Origin: Desulfurobacteriaceae bacterium
GTDB lineage: Bacteria; Aquificota; Aquificia; Desulfurobacteriales; Desulfurobacteriaceae
DNA length: 7,488 nt
NCBI GenBank assembly: GCA_027064485.1
Contig: JAMOPR010000262.1
Location: forward strand, 1-7,488
Direction of reading: 5' to 3'
Shown here: in pieces, positions 5,984 through 7,488 of the stretch
How positions within the stretch are numbered: position 1 is the stretch's first letter
Layout of the letters: the number at the start of each line of letters is the position of its first letter
Notes under the pieces: generated by a model
What the model saw: the letters and a program-made list of their open reading frames with translations, nothing else
The model's database searches: none
Told to the model about the DNA's origin: nothing
Made by a program: the position numbers and the translations under genes

Positions 5984-6864
5984 TGAAAAGTATGACAGGA
6001 TACGCCAAGGAAACACTGAAAACTGAAAATATAGAAGTAACAGCAGAGATTAGAAGCTTAAACGGGAAAGCCTTAAGAATAAAATACTCTATTCCGAGGT
6101 TGTTCAACCCACTGATAGTGGAAATACAATCTACCATAGGAGAAGTTATAAAAAGAGGAGAAGTAGACCTTCACATCTCCTATAAACTACCACCCGAACT
6201 TACTCCGGAAGTTTCTGTTAACTACGCTCAAGCCGAAAAGTATATGAAAGCCATTCAAAAAATTTCCGGAGTTTCAGGAAAAGAAATAAGCGTTACGCTA
6301 AAAGACTTATTCTCCATTCCGGAAATCTTCCAAAAAGAAGAAACAGAAGTTGACCCGTTTAAGGATGCTGTCATAAATGCAGTAAAAAGTGCTGTATTAA
6401 AACTCGATGAAACCAGAAAAATAGAGGGGGAAAAAATCAAAAGATACCTTGAAGAAAAATTAGAAAATATTGAAAAAACTCTTCACGAGATAGAAAAAGA
6501 AATAGCAGGAATTGAAGAAAGAATTTTCGAAAGACTAAGAGAAAAAACGAAAAAACTGCTCAAAAGCGCGGAGATAGAGGAAGAAGAAATCCTAAAACGA
6601 GTAGAAATAGAAGTAGCACTTTTAGCCGAGAAACAAGACGTTTCAGAAGAGGTTTCAAGGCTGAAAATGCACCTAAAAAGGTTTAGAAACCTTATGGAAG
6701 CCGATGAACCCATCGGCAAAACCCTTGACTTTCTATGTCAAGAAATGCATAGAGAAATCAACACGTTAGGAAGTAAACTAAAAGAAATTGACGTAACAGA
6801 ACCCGTTTTAAAGATAAAATCTGAAATTGCAAAAATTAAGGAACAGGTTCAGAACGTGGAATAG
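5983..6864 (+). CDS. yicC: YicC-family endoribonuclease
   Basis: 293 residues, the usual family length. The N-terminal YicC_N domain opens with the signature MKSMTGYA and continues with SLNGKALRIKYSIPRL (25-40) and the R-G-E-V-D-L-H segment (58-64). A coiled-coil-like, Glu/Lys-rich middle (about 140-200) leads to the DUF1732 C-terminal domain: EKQDVSEEVSRLKMHL (216-231), LDFLCQEMHREINTLGSK (248-265) and the final KIKEQVQNVE. E. coli YicC and B. subtilis YloC are reported endoribonucleases; YicC has been linked to PNPase-dependent decay of the small RNA RyhB. The ATG shares one base with the upstream stop (TAATG), with GAGG 8 bases before it, so translation is probably coupled to the PpiD-like gene. 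In many bacteria gmk follows yicC; here the next gene is convergent. The 3' end overlaps the CCG-protein gene by 29 bases. Family membership is sure; substrate unknown. Confidence 0.93.
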   Translation: MKSMTGYAKETLKTENIEVTAEIRSLNGKALRIKYSIPRLFNPLIVEIQSTIGEVIKRGEVDLHISYKLPPELTPEVSVNYAQAEKYMKAIQKISGVSGKEISVTLKDLFSIPEIFQKEETEVDPFKDAVINAVKSAVLKLDETRKIEGEKIKRYLEEKLENIEKTLHEIEKEIAGIEERIFERLREKTKKLLKSAEIEEEEILKRVEIEVALLAEKQDVSEEVSRLKMHLKRFRNLMEADEPIGKTLDFLCQEMHREINTLGSKLKEIDVTEPVLKIKSEIAKIKEQVQNVE

Positions 6865-7488
6865 TTTGCGAAAGTAAGTCTGCAATATGAAGGGTTTTAA
6901 CTTTTAAGTTTTTCCTCTCAATCCCTTCAGCTATGTTCATAACGCAACCGGGGCATTCTGTAACTACTATCTCAGCACCAGTTTCACCTATATTCTTTGC
7001 TTTTTTGAGCTGAATCTCTTTTGAAATTTCCGGATGAGAAAGTTTAAAAGAACCACCCATACCACAACAATTATCAGCTTCTTCCATCTCTATAAATTCC
7101 AGATTTTTTAAAGAAGTGAGAACTTCTATCGGGTAATTCTTAGGTATTTTTTGTCCTCTCACGATATGACAAGGATAATGCCAGGTAACTTTTACCCTTT
7201 GAGGAAGTTCCCAGCTTTTGATTATGTCAATTTCTTCATAAAGAATTTCTATCAATTCTTTAACAGGTTTTTCCATATATTCTTTAATAACGTGCCCACA
7301 CGTTGCACAAGCTGTTATCACAAAATCGTAACCATCCTGTTGAAATACCTGAATATTTTTCTCTGCCAACCTTTCGTAGGTTTTTAAGTCTCCAGCAAAG
7401 TAGGCAGGAGCACCACAACATACCTGTTCTTTGGGAACGTGAACAGTGTATCCGAGACGATTCAAAACTTTAACAACGTTCCTTGCCG
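6836..7488 (-). CDS. CCG-domain iron-sulfur oxidoreductase subunit (GlcF/LutA/HdrB type), 5' end outside window
   Basis: The visible 216 codons are the C-terminal part; the frame is open to the right edge and the start lies beyond it. Two cysteine-rich CCG modules are present. In fragment numbering the second is complete: C106, 33 residues, C140-C141, 36 residues, C178-x2-C181, which fits the consensus C-x(31-39)-CC-x(35-36)-C-x2-C. The first shows C23-C24, 35 residues, C60-x2-C63, its leading Cys being outside. Such modules bind noncubane or similar iron-sulfur clusters and pass electrons in heterodisulfide reductase HdrB/HdrD, glycolate oxidase GlcF, lactate-utilisation LutA and GlpC. The context YPCHIVRG (104-111) and EMEEADNCCGMGGSF (133-147) favours the GlcF/LutA/GlpC side. 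An N-terminal 4Fe-4S ferredoxin domain may exist upstream but cannot be seen. The partner gene, which would fix the substrate, is not in the window. The last 9 codons and the stop are antisense to the yicC end. Confidence 0.88.
   Translation of the reverse strand, partial: ARNVVKVLNRLGYTVHVPKEQVCCGAPAYFAGDLKTYERLAEKNIQVFQQDGYDFVITACATCGHVIKEYMEKPVKELIEILYEEIDIIKSWELPQRVKVTWHYPCHIVRGQKIPKNYPIEVLTSLKNLEFIEMEEADNCCGMGGSFKLSHPEISKEIQLKKAKNIGETGAEIVVTECPGCVMNIAEGIERKNLKVKTLHIADLLSQTIPRSEPVP

Noticed and set aside
7463..7465. TTG as start codon of the CCG protein
   Set aside because: The frame stays open to the window edge, and the residues before it (ARNVVKV) continue the expected CCG-module helix, so the true start lies outside.
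1..7488. CRISPR array, insertion sequence, tRNA or phage signature
   Set aside because: No regularly spaced repeats, transposase-like frames, terminal inverted repeats or cloverleaf sequences were seen; gaps between genes are all under 150 bases.

Overview
This window looks like a chromosomal housekeeping segment from a thermophilic bacterium. The coding strands are purine-loaded in both directions, the proteins are rich in Lys and Glu, and spacers are short. An origin in the Aquificota or a related deep-branching group (for example Desulfurobacteriaceae) is my inference from protein style and gene order, not a proven assignment. Six protein-coding genes fill it, two of them cut by the window ends. 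No gap exceeds 300 bases. I saw no tRNA or rRNA genes, insertion sequences or CRISPR repeats.

The left two thirds is a minus-strand block, read from right to left. It starts with a TPR-repeat protein (GTG start at 4559), followed by rpsO (ribosomal protein S15), pnp (polynucleotide phosphorylase) and a dUTPase-family gene that runs off the left end. rpsO has its own candidate promoter and is followed by a rho-independent terminator, so pnp is probably expressed by read-through plus a weak promoter of its own. The dUTPase start overlaps the pnp stop by 8 bases, which suggests translational coupling.

At 4560-4657 a compact divergent promoter region has two good sigma70-like promoters whose -10 boxes overlap in one TATA-containing element. 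It drives the TPR gene leftward and a two-gene operon rightward. That operon encodes a membrane-anchored PpiD/SurA-like folding factor and a YicC-family endoribonuclease, joined by a TAATG stop/start overlap. The right end holds the last 216 codons of a CCG-domain iron-sulfur oxidoreductase subunit (GlcF/LutA/HdrB type) on the minus strand. Its 3' end overlaps the yicC 3' end by 29 bases.

Functionally, S15, PNPase and YicC link the segment to translation and RNA decay. PpiD belongs to envelope protein folding, dUTPase to nucleotide-pool cleaning, and the CCG protein to electron transfer. The most unusual item is the dUTPase. Its domain is preceded by about 160 residues that read as two degenerate LAGLIDADG repeats lacking the catalytic acidic residues, an apparent domesticated homing-endonuclease fold fused to a nucleotide hydrolase. 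A second oddity is the PpiD-like protein, whose parvulin domain looks eroded.
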